The notes below the pieces were generated by a model. It was not told the origin of the DNA. It saw only the letters and a list, made by a program, of their open reading frames with translations, and ran no database searches. Source: CBDHHC01 sp965263345 (GTDB taxonomy: Bacteria; Pseudomonadota; Alphaproteobacteria; Rhizobiales; CBDHHC01). Taken from it: a stretch of 64,000 nt of DNA. Both the position numbers and the translations under genes were made by a program. The DNA is taken from contig CBDHHC010000014.1 in NCBI GenBank assembly GCA_965263345.1, forward strand, positions 11,548 through 75,547, read 5' to 3'. Position 1 is the first letter of the stretch, and every line of letters starts with the position of its first letter. This document shows, one piece after another, positions 45,387 to 55,833 of this stretch.

Positions 45387-45905
45387 TTATGTCTCTCTTC
45401 CAAGCATAAGGAGAGATTTATTATTAGAATTGAAAGTTTTGATCTCTTTAAAACCGCAAGAGCAATAAAAGCACCTATTTTTTGAGTCACAACCTGTAAC
45501 GATATTCACACCTGAAACACCACTCTGATGACATTCATTAATAAAATATTTCACAAGACTTTGGCCAATTCCTTGGCGTTGGAATGATAATGAAACATTA
45601 ATATGAAAATGTGCTGGATAGATGAGATACTCCTCAAGTAACTCTTCATAATAACCTATTGTTTTAAAGTCTGGTAATCCTACGCAAGACTGTTTCACAC
45701 CAGTAAGATATCCAGCAACATCTCCATCTTTAATAAATAAAAACACATCCTCACAAAAATGATTAAGATAAGGATCTAACCATGTTTCGCGGAACTCTTT
45801 CCTATGGTATTCAGAGACAAAACTCTGCTGTTTTGCGGTTTCAAAAAAAATTTGGACAATTTGAGGCTTAAAATCAGGAAAATCAGCTAAACGAACTATA
45901 GTCAT
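45387..45905 (-). CDS. GNAT family N-acetyltransferase
   Basis: A 172-residue acetyltransferase. The acetyl-CoA loop is SFQRQGIGQSLVKYFI (the Q/RxxGxG/A motif), followed by VNIVTGCDSKNRCFYCSCGFKEI, which fits the GNAT beta-5/helix region. N-terminal residues IVRLADFPDFKPQIVQIF form the usual first strand. I start at ATG 45905; an upstream start at 45920 is also open. It lies 20 bp after the HerA-type ATPase stop, so it is the second gene of that operon. Substrate unknown. Confidence 0.82.
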   Translation of the reverse strand: MTIVRLADFPDFKPQIVQIFFETAKQQSFVSEYHRKEFRETWLDPYLNHFCEDVFLFIKDGDVAGYLTGVKQSCVGLPDFKTIGYYEELLEEYLIYPAHFHINVSLSFQRQGIGQSLVKYFINECHQSGVSGVNIVTGCDSKNRCFYCSCGFKEIKTFNSNNKSLLMLGRET

Positions 45906-45925
45906 GAAAAATACACACAAATAAA

Positions 45926-47695
45926 TTACTTATCAAACACTTGATGTAAACCTCGATACTCTGGGCCAAGGTTAGCGCGCCTTTGGTCGTTGCCCCCTGT
46001 CCCTGCCCCTTGAGCACCTGCAGGACATATGGCAGATCTCCATTTATTTACAAGAGAATTAAGGAAATATTCATCGCAAGAATTATCCCTCCATCTTTCT
46101 GTAAATGAAGCTGTTTGCCCTTTTGGTAAAGTATCTGGGTCTAATTCGTTTAATTTAATTCTTGTTGGTAAAGACACACCATCTCCAAATGCAATAACTT
46201 CTCTATTTCCCAACGAGGATAAAAGTCGCAAAAGACTAGAACTTGCATCAGAAACTGCTGAAGAAATTATATTTTGGTCATTTTCATTAGCCAAACGCAT
46301 CGCAATGACAGTGTTACATTGTGAGAGAATTGTTGGGTCAAGCTCACCAGGCCGTTGGCTGACAATACATAAAGAAATTCCATACTTACGACCTTCTTTT
46401 GCAATTCTGGAAATAGATCGGCGTGTTGGAATAAAACCAGAATTCTTATCAACTGGAATATATCGGTGTGCTTCCTCACAAACGAGAGTAATTGGCACCT
46501 TTCCTTCATTCCATAGGCCAAAATCAAATGCCATACGGCATAAAATAGAAACAACCACATTAATAACTTCAGAGGGCAGACCACCTAGCTGAAGAATTGC
46601 AATAGGTTTATTGTTCACAGGTATTCTAAAAATGCGTCCCAAGACTTCTTTCATATGATCCTGGACATCAAAGCTACCAAACATAAAGGCATATCTCTTA
46701 TCCTGTTTAAGTGATGCGATTCTTTGTTTGAGCTGCTTACAGGCCCATATATCACTTTTATGATCCAATTTACCCATTCTGTCATCAAGCAAACTAACCA
46801 AATCAGACAGCCGATAAGGAACGGGAGTATCAACTGAATATAAGACACTTTCATTATCTGACTTACGAAGACTGACGGTTTGCCGGGCATCTCGCCCCTT
46901 ACTATTATATTTAGCCTTTGCTAGAGGGATTAACTCTGACAGAATTTCAACTTCTGTTTTGTGCTCTTTTTTATCTCCAATGAGTATCTCTATAATTTCT
47001 TCAAAACTAAAAGACCAATATGGAAGATGCAAATCTGCCAGTGTAATAATCTCTGCTTGTTCTTTAAAAGCAGAAGCATATTCATCGTGAGGATCAAGCA
47101 ATAGAATATGCGCATATGGGTTTTGTTTTAAAATTTCCTGAAAAACTAAAGCAACGGTACAAGATTTTCCCGTACCAGTTGTACCCAGTATTGCAAAATG
47201 TTTCCCTAATAACTCATCAATTTTAACTTTAACAGGAAAATCTTTATCTTGAGGAAGATGACCTACACTAATTGCATTTTCTGCATCCACATTATAAATA
47301 ATTTCCATATCAGTTTGTGTAGTTAAATAAAATAGATCACCAATATTGGGATATAATGTAACGCCTCTGGAAAAAGTATACCCCTTGTCTACAACATTGT
47401 TTTGTAGCTCACCAATAAATTCAACCTCCGCAATACAACTTTGAAAATCTTGTGTGCATTGATCTTGTGCATCATCAACTTCTATTTTGGAAACAATACC
47501 AACGACATGATTTGAGGAGTTTTTAGTTTTTATCACAGCCCCAATGTTAAGATGATCAGAGAATTTCGAGGACTTATCAAAATATCTAGAATTCAACTGT
47601 ATAACAGCTTTAGTTCCTGAAAGGGATTTGATCTGGCCAATACAGGAATTTTCCTCATCAATTGATGATGAGGTATGGTTGCTACCTAAACTCAC
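45926..47695 (-). CDS. HerA-like (DUF87) ATPase
   Basis: A 589-residue FtsK/HerA-type ATPase. It has an N-terminal HAS-barrel-like beta domain (GQIKSLSGTKAVIQLNS ... VGIVSKIEV), Walker A LGTTGTGKSCTVALV, a long insertion, Walker B ITLVCEEAHRYIP, and the sensor/arginine-finger region QRPGELDPTILSQCNT. I use GTG 47695 with AAGGGG 6 bases upstream; the frame reaches 47842 but that part looks non-coding. The C-terminal 38 residues (after NKWRS) are Gly/Arg-rich and more GC-rich than the rest. Such ATPases pump or unwind DNA in repair or defence. The partner nuclease is not nearby. Confidence 0.87.
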   Translation of the reverse strand: MSLGSNHTSSSIDEENSCIGQIKSLSGTKAVIQLNSRYFDKSSKFSDHLNIGAVIKTKNSSNHVVGIVSKIEVDDAQDQCTQDFQSCIAEVEFIGELQNNVVDKGYTFSRGVTLYPNIGDLFYLTTQTDMEIIYNVDAENAISVGHLPQDKDFPVKVKIDELLGKHFAILGTTGTGKSCTVALVFQEILKQNPYAHILLLDPHDEYASAFKEQAEIITLADLHLPYWSFSFEEIIEILIGDKKEHKTEVEILSELIPLAKAKYNSKGRDARQTVSLRKSDNESVLYSVDTPVPYRLSDLVSLLDDRMGKLDHKSDIWACKQLKQRIASLKQDKRYAFMFGSFDVQDHMKEVLGRIFRIPVNNKPIAILQLGGLPSEVINVVVSILCRMAFDFGLWNEGKVPITLVCEEAHRYIPVDKNSGFIPTRRSISRIAKEGRKYGISLCIVSQRPGELDPTILSQCNTVIAMRLANENDQNIISSAVSDASSSLLRLLSSLGNREVIAFGDGVSLPTRIKLNELDPDTLPKGQTASFTERWRDNSCDEYFLNSLVNKWRSAICPAGAQGAGTGGNDQRRANLGPEYRGLHQVFDK

Positions 47696-48166
47696 TCTGA
47701 ACCCCTTAGCTAATAAAACATAACATTGTAAAAGAAAACACTTAAGAATATTTTCTCTATCAATCAAAAATAAGACAGGCTGATCTAACCTGTAAGCATA
47801 CAGAAATTCAAATAAGCTCCGGTAAAAAAGTTTAGTATTCAAAAAAATAATAAATGTTACGATATGAAACAGGTTTCTAGAAAAACAATAAACAACAGGA
47901 TAACTTACTTAGGACTCTTCAGGTAAATAGGTATTTTGAACAAGCTTTGGACATGAAATTATGAAAGTCATATATTTTATATTGCATGCCAAAACAAACA
48001 ACCTATATCAAGATAATGGACAGACCTAAAAAAGGTTAATTTATTCATCAACATATCGGTTTTTGAGACACTTACAAAACACATAGTATATTTAAGAAAC
48101 ATCCAGTCTGTTGTTGTATAAAAAAATGCAATTGCATCTAAAATCAATGTGGGAGGGAACTACATT
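47696..48166. other. Divergent intergenic region HerA-like / alpha-2-macroglobulin
   Basis: About 470 AT-rich bases. They must hold both promoters. GGGAGGG at 48151-48157 is the ribosome binding site of the macroglobulin gene. Nothing else is recognised. Confidence 0.5.
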
Positions 48167-51100
48167 ATGCGATCAAAATACCCATACTTATTCGCAATTT
48201 TCATTCTATTTTTTTCATTAACATCTCCCAATATCTCCCAAGCCATTGAACCAAATAAAGTTTTCAAACATCAAGGGACCCAGAATGAAGCAAATCGTTT
48301 TCAAAAATATTTAACAAAAAAATGGCCAACAACTGGCAACAACTATGAACAATGGCGAACAAAAGCTCAAAATGCTCTAGCAACTCAGGATAATATTACC
48401 GCAATCAATTCCTTTGCATCAGCCCTAGCATTAAGACCAAACGATGGAGCAACATGGCTAGCTCTCTCACAAGTCTACCTTGCAACAAAGCCCAGAAACC
48501 GCAATGAAAAATATGACTTCCCACAAAATGCAAGTTCTTCAGCTTATAAAGCTTACATACTCTTGGAAAAACCTGAACAAAAAGCTGAAGCTCTAGCAAA
48601 TTTGGCTGAAGCCCTAAAAAGACGCTCTTTTTGGCGCCCAGCATTAAATGCATACAAAGCCAGTCTATTATTGAAAACAAATGAAGAAATTCAAAAAGCA
48701 TATAATGTTCTGAGAAATGAACGAGGGTTCAGAGTTCTGGACTATACGGTTGATTCTGAAACCGAAACTCCAAGGATTTGTATCCAATTTTCTGAGAATC
48801 TCTCAAAAGCACGAATTGATTTTACAAAATTCCTAAATATTGACGGTAAAGAACCCGCAGGTGTATCAAAAAATAAAAGACAACTTTGTGTTGACGGCCT
48901 GACACATGGCAAAAGATATATTATTAAAGTCCGTGAGGGCCTTCCATCTCAAATCAGAGATGAAAAAATATTAAAAACAGCTGATTTATCTATTTATGTT
49001 CGTGACCGAACTCCAGCAGTGCGCTTTGCAAACAAAGGTTATGTATTACCCAAAACCGGCCAGAATGGCATTCCGCTTATTTCCATCAATACGGATAAAA
49101 TCGAAACCAAAATATATCGTGTTGGTGACAGAGCTCTAAACAAAACAATTTTAAACAACTATATTAAAAGACAATTCAGCAAATATGATATTGAGGATCT
49201 CAAAAATAATCTTGGGGCTAAAATTTGGGAAGGCCATCTCTCAGTTAAATCAGAACTCAACAAAGATGTCACCACTGCATTACCTGTTACAACCGCAATT
49301 AAAGATATCAAGCCTGGCCTGTATGTCGTTTATGCATCGCCAGTAAATCAAAAAGAAACATACAATACAAAATATGCAACCCAATGGTTTATTATCTCAG
49401 ATTTGGGACTAACGACCTTAAAAGGTCAGCAAGGTATACACACTTTTGTTAGATCTCTCTCCTCAGCTGAACCTCTAAAAAATGTGACAGTCCGTCTAAT
49501 TGCCAGAAATAATGAGATACTAGGCACAACAAAAACAGATAAAAATGGACATGCACATTTTGAAAAAGGTTTGACAAAAGGCGAAGGCGCCTTGTCACCT
49601 CATATTATCATTGCAGAACGTAGCGAAGGTGATTACGCATTTCTTGATGTCACGCATTCTGCTTTTGATTTTACAGATCGTGGTGTCTCAGGTCGAGCAA
49701 ATCCAGGACCTCTGGATGCATATATATTCTCAGAACGTGGTGTGTATAGAACCAATGAAGACGTGTATCTAACAGCTCTCCTACGGGACCAAAAAGGCAA
49801 AGCTGTTCCTAAAATCCCACTAACACTAAAAATCAAAAGACCTGATGGTGTTGAGCATCTTCGTCATCTCTGGCCTGATGAAGGCAATGGAGGTCGCTCT
49901 TACATTCTTTCCATCCCATCAAATGCTATGTCTGGAACATGGTCTGCGTCACTCTACACAGACCCAAAATCAAAAAGTATTGGATATACCTCATTTCTGG
50001 TTGAAGACTATAGCCCTCAACGCATGGAATTAAATCTTGTCAGTGATACAAAAAAAATTACAGCAGATGACAATATTAAAATCGCAGCAAAAGGTCGATA
50101 CCTCTATGGAGCCCCTGCATCCAATCTCCAATTATCTGGTGAAATTTTAATTAGAAAAAACAATACAGGTTTGGAAGAATTCAAGGGATACCAATTTGGT
50201 TTACACGATGAAAAATTCTTAAATATAAACAAGCAACTCTCAGAATTACCAAAAACAGATACCGATGGTAAAGCTGAACTCATTACGACATTACCTGAAA
50301 TACCACAAACCAACAAACTTTTAGAAGCACAATACACAGTACGACTAAATGAACCTGGCGGAAAAACAATTACAAATCAGGTTTCTTTCCCAATCCTGCC
50401 ACAAAAAACAGTTCTAGGAATTAAACCATTATTTATTGGCAATGAATTAAGCCAGGGACAGACAGCTGAATTTGATATACTAGCAATCAATTCCTCAGCA
50501 AAACAGGTAGAACTCAAAAATCTAAATTGGGAACTTTTAAAAGTTGAAACCCGCTATCAATGGTATGCAAATAATGGCTCGTGGAATTACGAAACCATCG
50601 CGTATACAAAAAAAGTTGCCAACGGGACACTTAACACAACCACTGATAAAGCAAGCCGTATAAAAGCTCCTCTTGATTGGGGAAAATATCGGCTTGAAAT
50701 TACCTCAAAAAATCCAAATGGCCCAAATGCAAGTTATGAGTTTTACTCTGGTTGGTATTCAGCGACCAACACAGATACCCCAGACAAACTGGAACTTCGT
50801 TTAAACAAAAAACAATACAAAGCAGGGGATACCCTTAACGTAAATATATCTCCAGAAGCAGATGGCAAAGCTCTGATCATGGCAGTGGACCAAAATATTC
50901 TCTCTATGAAAACTGTCGATGTCAAAAAAGCAACCAACAATGAAATTCCATTCACAGTTGGAAAAAATTGGGGCGCTGATACCTATATCACTGCAATTTT
51001 TTATCGGCCTATGGATAAAAAAACCAGTCGGATGCCAAGCCGCTCTATTGGTATGTCATGGGTCAAACCAAACATTAAAGAAAAAGAATTGGATATAGCC

Positions 51101-53410
51101 CTAGCGATACCTGAGAAAATTCGTCCAAACACGGAAGTTAAAATACCTGTAAAACTCACCGGTCTCAAAGAAGGCCAGGAAGCCAATATCACAATAGCCG
51201 CTGTTGATGTAGGCATCTTAAACTTGACTAGGTACAAATCGCCAAATCCTAAAAACTGGTATTATGGCCAACGCCGACTAGCTCTTGAAATCCGTGACTA
51301 TTACGGCAAGCTCATAGATGGCATGCAGGCCATTGCTGGTAAAATCAGATCAGGCGGCGGTGCAGGTGGTGCATTCGGTTCGCCTCCTCCAGCAAACATC
51401 AAACCTGTCGCTCTTTACTCCGGAATTGTGCTTGTCAATAAAGACGGTAAAGCAGAGGTCACCTTCAAAATACCTGCCTTTGACGGAACATTGCGTTTAA
51501 TGGCAACCGCCTGGAACAATGATCAAATCGGTAATACTGAAAAAGATGTGATCGTCAGAGATCCTGTCGTTGTGATTGGTACAGCACCGCTCTTCTTAAC
51601 TTCAGGCGACAAATCTAACCTTCATTTCAGTTTAGATAATGTTGAGGGCCCATCGGGAGACTTCACATACAAACTGACAACAACTGGCCCAATAAACGCT
51701 GATAACAAACTTGCAGAACAAAAAACAAAGCTTGAACAAAAACAACGCAAAGACTTTTCAATTCCAATTTCGGCAACCAAAACTGGTCAGGCAAAACTTA
51801 CTTTGAACATATCGGGCCCTGACAACTTTACTTTAAAACGTGAATATGATTTCAAAGTTCATCCAGCAGCCCCGAATATTACACGCAGATTTATAAGCGA
51901 GCTTCCAGCTAATGGCGGAAAACTGACTGTCAGCAAAGATGTCATGAAGGGTCTGCTTCCTGAAACAGTCAAGGTCAGCGTCAATGTTGCCAAAGGCCTT
52001 GCCATGGACGTTCCTGGCCTGCTTCTGGCATTAGACCGCTATCCTTATGGCTGTGCAGAACAAACAACAAGCCGCGCTCTTCCTCTGCTTTACTTGAGCT
52101 CAGTAGCTGAACAAGCCGGTGTTGCTGGCCTGAAAGGCGCTAAAAAACGTGTCGAAAAAGCCATAACACGCTTAATTGGAATGCAAGGCAGCAACGGATC
52201 ATTTGGCCTATGGTCTCCATACGGCAGAGATATCTGGCTCACAGCCTATATCACAGACTTCCTCACCAGAGCGAAAACAAATGGCTATAAAGTCCCACAA
52301 CGCAGTTTCGAACAAGCTCTGGATCGTTTGCAAAATACTGTAAACTTTGCCTCAGATTTCAAACGTGGCGGCGAAGGCCTTGCTTATGCACTTTATGTCC
52401 TGGCAAGAAATGGCCGAGCGGGCATTGGTGACTTACGCTATTATGTTGATGCAAAATTAAACAATTTCTCAACACCATTAGCGCAAGCACAACTGGGTGC
52501 AGCTCTGGCTCTATATGGAGACAAAGATCGTGCAAACCAAGCCTATGCAGCGTCTCTGCAAAACCTGGAGAAAAACTTCAATCAATCAACCTACCGCAAA
52601 GACTATGGCACAGCTCTAAGAGATGGAGCAGCGGCTCTAACACTAATCTCTGAAACAAAGACTGCAACAGATTCAGTTTCAACGCTGACAAACCTCTTGG
52701 ATAAAGTCAGAAGCTTAAAAACCTATACTTCAACACAGGAAAACGCCTGGTTGTTATTAGCAGCAAATGCCTTACAAAAAGAAACCAAAGAATTGCAACT
52801 CGCTGTCAATGGTCTTCCACATTCTGGCCAGTTACAAAAAGTTATAACAGCAAAAGCTCTAACTGAACAAAACTACATAGTAACAAACCGTAATAACGAA
52901 GAAATCAAGGCAGCATTAACAATCACTGGCCATGGCGAATTCGCAGAACCGTCCATCTCCAAAGGTTTCCATATCACACGTGAAGCTTATACACTCGATG
53001 GCAAATCAGCTGATCTGAGCAAAGTCAAACAAAATGATCGCTTCGTCATCGTTTTAAAAGTCAATGAAGCCGAAGCCAAACGCGGTCGCCTCATTTTAGA
53101 AGATCGCATACCTGCTGGCTTCATCATAGAAAACCCAAAACTGGTTCAAGGCAGTGATGTCAAATCTCTCCCCTGGCTAAAATATAACTCCAGAGTTGAG
53201 CACTCACAATTCAAAGATGATAAATTCATAGCAGCCTTTGATATGTCGAGAAGATACAATGCCAAAAAACCAGCTGAATTCACTGTCGCTTATATCGTTC
53301 GTGCAGTCTCTCCAGGCACATATCTTCACCCGGCTGCAAAAATTGAAGATATGTATCGCCCAGACAGGTTCGCAAGAACTGATGCTGGCAAAGTTGAAAT
53401 CAGCAAATAA
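48167..53410 (+). CDS. Bacterial alpha-2-macroglobulin with CAEQ thioester
   Basis: A 1747-residue periplasmic protein of the YfhM type. The signal peptide (about 1-26, ending SQA) has no lipobox Cys, so it is not a lipoprotein as in E. coli. A helical TPR-like start (ALRPNDGATWLALSQVYLA) is followed by many macroglobulin beta domains (MG), with VFSERGVYRTNEDVYLTALL-type motifs, and the thioester motif CAEQ at about 1296-1299 in YPYGCAEQTTSRA. The TED domain and receptor-binding-like end follow. It traps proteases that enter the periplasm. ATG 48167 is chosen over GTG 48149 because GGGAGGG is 9 bases upstream. Confidence 0.95.
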   Translation: MRSKYPYLFAIFILFFSLTSPNISQAIEPNKVFKHQGTQNEANRFQKYLTKKWPTTGNNYEQWRTKAQNALATQDNITAINSFASALALRPNDGATWLALSQVYLATKPRNRNEKYDFPQNASSSAYKAYILLEKPEQKAEALANLAEALKRRSFWRPALNAYKASLLLKTNEEIQKAYNVLRNERGFRVLDYTVDSETETPRICIQFSENLSKARIDFTKFLNIDGKEPAGVSKNKRQLCVDGLTHGKRYIIKVREGLPSQIRDEKILKTADLSIYVRDRTPAVRFANKGYVLPKTGQNGIPLISINTDKIETKIYRVGDRALNKTILNNYIKRQFSKYDIEDLKNNLGAKIWEGHLSVKSELNKDVTTALPVTTAIKDIKPGLYVVYASPVNQKETYNTKYATQWFIISDLGLTTLKGQQGIHTFVRSLSSAEPLKNVTVRLIARNNEILGTTKTDKNGHAHFEKGLTKGEGALSPHIIIAERSEGDYAFLDVTHSAFDFTDRGVSGRANPGPLDAYIFSERGVYRTNEDVYLTALLRDQKGKAVPKIPLTLKIKRPDGVEHLRHLWPDEGNGGRSYILSIPSNAMSGTWSASLYTDPKSKSIGYTSFLVEDYSPQRMELNLVSDTKKITADDNIKIAAKGRYLYGAPASNLQLSGEILIRKNNTGLEEFKGYQFGLHDEKFLNINKQLSELPKTDTDGKAELITTLPEIPQTNKLLEAQYTVRLNEPGGKTITNQVSFPILPQKTVLGIKPLFIGNELSQGQTAEFDILAINSSAKQVELKNLNWELLKVETRYQWYANNGSWNYETIAYTKKVANGTLNTTTDKASRIKAPLDWGKYRLEITSKNPNGPNASYEFYSGWYSATNTDTPDKLELRLNKKQYKAGDTLNVNISPEADGKALIMAVDQNILSMKTVDVKKATNNEIPFTVGKNWGADTYITAIFYRPMDKKTSRMPSRSIGMSWVKPNIKEKELDIALAIPEKIRPNTEVKIPVKLTGLKEGQEANITIAAVDVGILNLTRYKSPNPKNWYYGQRRLALEIRDYYGKLIDGMQAIAGKIRSGGGAGGAFGSPPPANIKPVALYSGIVLVNKDGKAEVTFKIPAFDGTLRLMATAWNNDQIGNTEKDVIVRDPVVVIGTAPLFLTSGDKSNLHFSLDNVEGPSGDFTYKLTTTGPINADNKLAEQKTKLEQKQRKDFSIPISATKTGQAKLTLNISGPDNFTLKREYDFKVHPAAPNITRRFISELPANGGKLTVSKDVMKGLLPETVKVSVNVAKGLAMDVPGLLLALDRYPYGCAEQTTSRALPLLYLSSVAEQAGVAGLKGAKKRVEKAITRLIGMQGSNGSFGLWSPYGRDIWLTAYITDFLTRAKTNGYKVPQRSFEQALDRLQNTVNFASDFKRGGEGLAYALYVLARNGRAGIGDLRYYVDAKLNNFSTPLAQAQLGAALALYGDKDRANQAYAASLQNLEKNFNQSTYRKDYGTALRDGAAALTLISETKTATDSVSTLTNLLDKVRSLKTYTSTQENAWLLLAANALQKETKELQLAVNGLPHSGQLQKVITAKALTEQNYIVTNRNNEEIKAALTITGHGEFAEPSISKGFHITREAYTLDGKSADLSKVKQNDRFVIVLKVNEAEAKRGRLILEDRIPAGFIIENPKLVQGSDVKSLPWLKYNSRVEHSQFKDDKFIAAFDMSRRYNAKKPAEFTVAYIVRAVSPGTYLHPAAKIEDMYRPDRFARTDAGKVEISK

Positions 53411-53435
53411 CCTCATAGAGTAAAAAAGTTCAACT

Positions 53436-55568
53436 ATGAGTAAAACAAAAAACAAAGACACAAAGCAAAACACGGCGTCCAGAAAACCCTGGAGGTCGTG
53501 GCTGATATATTCCTCTCTTTGTTTTTTATGTATATCAGCATCACTAGGCGGTGCCCTTCTTTATACCATTCATAAAATCGGCCCGCTCAATTTAGCAAAA
53601 GCAGAAAACCTCTCCAAAGTTGTCCTCGACAGAAAAGGCCGCCTCCTCCGCCCTTATACCAACAGCGAGGGCATTTGGCGCTTACCAGTCCGTTTGGGAA
53701 ATATCGATCCCAAACTCATCAATATTCTGCTCGCCTATGAAGACAAACGCTACTACAGCCATTATGGCGTTGATCCATTGGCACTCATCAGAGCCGCCTA
53801 TCTTTGGGCCAAACATGGCCGCATCATTTCTGGTGGCTCAACCATCACCATGCAGGTTGCCCGCTTGTTAGAAGGCCAAAAGGGTAAAGCCTTGAGCACC
53901 AAAATTATCCAGATGATCAGGGCCGTTCAACTGGAACAACGCTTCACCAAACAACAGATCTTACAACTCTATTTCACACTTGCCCCCTATGGCGGCAATA
54001 TTGAAGGCGTCAGAGCAGCAACCCTTGCCTATTTCAAAAAAGAACCAAGACGCCTCTCACCACATGAAATTGCACTTCTTGTTGCCCTTCCACAAGCGCC
54101 AAGGACAAGACGCCTAGACCGTTTTCCCAAAAATGCAAAACGCGGAAGAGATTATGTTCTCAATCGCATGCTCAAATATAACGCGCTCCCAAAATCAGAC
54201 GTCGACCGCGCAAAAGCAAAACCGATTCCTTCAAAACGTTTTGACTTTCCAATCTTAGCGGCGCACCTGGCAGATTCAGAAATCTCTAAATTCCCGGATC
54301 GCAAACGCCATATCCTAACGATTGATCGCGAACTTCAAAAATCTTTAGAAACACTCACCAAAGACCATGTCAATAAACTCGGCCCCAAACTGTCAGCTTC
54401 TCTTCTGGTCGCCGATCATAAATCCGGAGACATCCTCGCCTATGTCGGCTCACCTGGATATCTTGATAACAAACGCTTTGGTGCCATTGATATGATCCAG
54501 GCCGTTCGCTCACCTGGCTCAGCCCTAAAACCGTTCATCTATGGCTTTGCCTTTGAAGCTGGCCTCGCTCATCCAGAAACCTTGATCGAAGATGGCCCCA
54601 TACAATTTGGCACCTATTCACCAGAAAACTTCGATAAAATCTACCGAGGAACACTCAGCTTAAGACAAGCCTTACAGGTCTCTCTCAATGTCCCGGTCAT
54701 TAAACTTCTCGATAAAATTGGCCCAGCGCGTCTTGTCTCCAAATTCAAAATGGCCGGCCTGAAATCCAAAATTCCAAATAACCTGGCCGTGGCACTGGGC
54801 GGCGTCGGCATCCGCTTACAAGACCTCGCCCAGCTTTACAGCGCCTTCCCTAGAGGCGGCGAGACAATCAAACTCCGTTATGTAAGAGAACCGATCATAC
54901 TCCGCCCAGATATCACCAACATGCCACTGTTATCTGAAACCGCAAGCTGGTATGTGACCGATATTCTCCGCGGCACCAAACCACCTAAAAATGCCAAAGG
55001 CGGCAGCATCGCCTTTAAAACCGGCACCTCTTACGGCCACCGCGATGCCTGGTCCGTCGGCTATGATGGCAGACACCTTATCGCCGCCTGGGTCGGCCGC
55101 CCGGACAACACCGCAACACCTGGCCTTGTCGGCTTAAAAGCAGCAGCGCCATTATTGTTCAATGCTTTCCAGCGCATCAGCCCACAAAGAACGCCCTTAA
55201 ATCAAGCTCCAAGCGCAGCCATCAGAGTCAACACGGCCCAATTGCCAATCCCGCTCCAACATTTCGACAAACGTTTCGAAACCGATCCAGATGCTCAAGC
55301 TGGAGCAAACAATGTCCGCATCACCTTCCCACCCAACAAATCACAAGTCGAACTCATCGTGAGCGCCGACGGCTCCAAACTCCCATTGTCGTTAAAAGCA
55401 AGAGGCGGCGAACTCCCACTCACCTGGCTCGTAGACGGCAAACCCATCCCATCAAAACCTTACAAACGCCAAACCTTCTGGACCCCGCAAACCATAGGCT
55501 TCGTAAAACTCACCGTCATAGACGCCAAAGGCAAAGCCGATCGGATTCAGATCAGGCTACGTGATTAA
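53436..55568 (+). CDS. pbpC: Penicillin-binding protein 1C
   Basis: A 710-residue class A PBP anchored by one N-terminal membrane helix (about 22-45). The transglycosylase domain (GT51) has the catalytic Glu in AYEDKRYYSHYGVD and GGSTITMQVARLL. The transpeptidase domain has the active Ser in SPGSALKPF, the second motif SLNV and KTGTSYGHRDAW. The C-terminal BiPBP_C module (PPNKSQVELIVSADG) is typical of PBP1C. The gene begins 25 bp after the alpha-2-macroglobulin gene, the conserved yfhM-pbpC pair: the macroglobulin traps proteases at breaches while PBP1C repairs the wall. It is more GC-rich than most of the window. Confidence 0.96.
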   Translation: MSKTKNKDTKQNTASRKPWRSWLIYSSLCFLCISASLGGALLYTIHKIGPLNLAKAENLSKVVLDRKGRLLRPYTNSEGIWRLPVRLGNIDPKLINILLAYEDKRYYSHYGVDPLALIRAAYLWAKHGRIISGGSTITMQVARLLEGQKGKALSTKIIQMIRAVQLEQRFTKQQILQLYFTLAPYGGNIEGVRAATLAYFKKEPRRLSPHEIALLVALPQAPRTRRLDRFPKNAKRGRDYVLNRMLKYNALPKSDVDRAKAKPIPSKRFDFPILAAHLADSEISKFPDRKRHILTIDRELQKSLETLTKDHVNKLGPKLSASLLVADHKSGDILAYVGSPGYLDNKRFGAIDMIQAVRSPGSALKPFIYGFAFEAGLAHPETLIEDGPIQFGTYSPENFDKIYRGTLSLRQALQVSLNVPVIKLLDKIGPARLVSKFKMAGLKSKIPNNLAVALGGVGIRLQDLAQLYSAFPRGGETIKLRYVREPIILRPDITNMPLLSETASWYVTDILRGTKPPKNAKGGSIAFKTGTSYGHRDAWSVGYDGRHLIAAWVGRPDNTATPGLVGLKAAAPLLFNAFQRISPQRTPLNQAPSAAIRVNTAQLPIPLQHFDKRFETDPDAQAGANNVRITFPPNKSQVELIVSADGSKLPLSLKARGGELPLTWLVDGKPIPSKPYKRQTFWTPQTIGFVKLTVIDAKGKADRIQIRLRD

Positions 55569-55599
55569 AACAAACACCAATTTCTCAAGGTAAAAGATC

Positions 55600-55701
55600 T
55601 GGACAATAAAGAATGCAAAAGCATTCTTTTGCGGACCTCGGCGCTTAGCGCCGTGCCCGCGCAGCGATTGACCAGAGGTCAATTCGCGTGAGCGATATAA
55701 A
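55600..55701 (+). repeat. Structured repeat unit A (three hairpins)
   Basis: Unit layout: GGACAATAA, a variable stem (AAGAATGC, AAAA, GCATTCTT), TTGCGGACCT, a GC stem (CGGCGC, TTA, GCGCCG at 55639-55653), then GCGCAGCG with a stem ATTGACC/GGTCAAT (55667-55683) closed by GCG/CGC. The unit ends CGTGAGCGATA. It lies 31 bp after the pbpC stop. The strand given is that of the text; transcription is unproven. Confidence 0.75.
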
Positions 55702-55731
55702 ACAAACTCCAAAGTCTCATGGTAAAAAACC

Positions 55732-55832
55732 GGACGATAAAAAGTGCGAAGGCACTTTTTTGAGGACCTCGGGCCAGTAGGCCCGCCCCCGCGGAGTGAT
55801 TAACCGAAGGTTAATTCACGTGAGCGATAAAA
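55732..55832 (+). repeat. Structured repeat unit B
   Basis: Same layout as unit A with different stem sequences: AAAAGTGC/GCACTTTT (55740-55759), CGGGCC/GGCCCG (55770-55785), and ATTAACC/GGTTAAT (55799-55815) closed by GTG/CAC where unit A has GCG/CGC. The flanking words (GGACGATAA, TTGAGGACCTCGG, CGTGAGCGATAAAA) are conserved. Confidence 0.75.
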
Positions 55833-55833
55833 T

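Noticed and set aside
47696..47842. N-terminal extension of the HerA-like ATPase
   Set aside because: The extension is Leu/Phe/Tyr-rich with no family match, and GTG 47695 has a good ribosome binding site.
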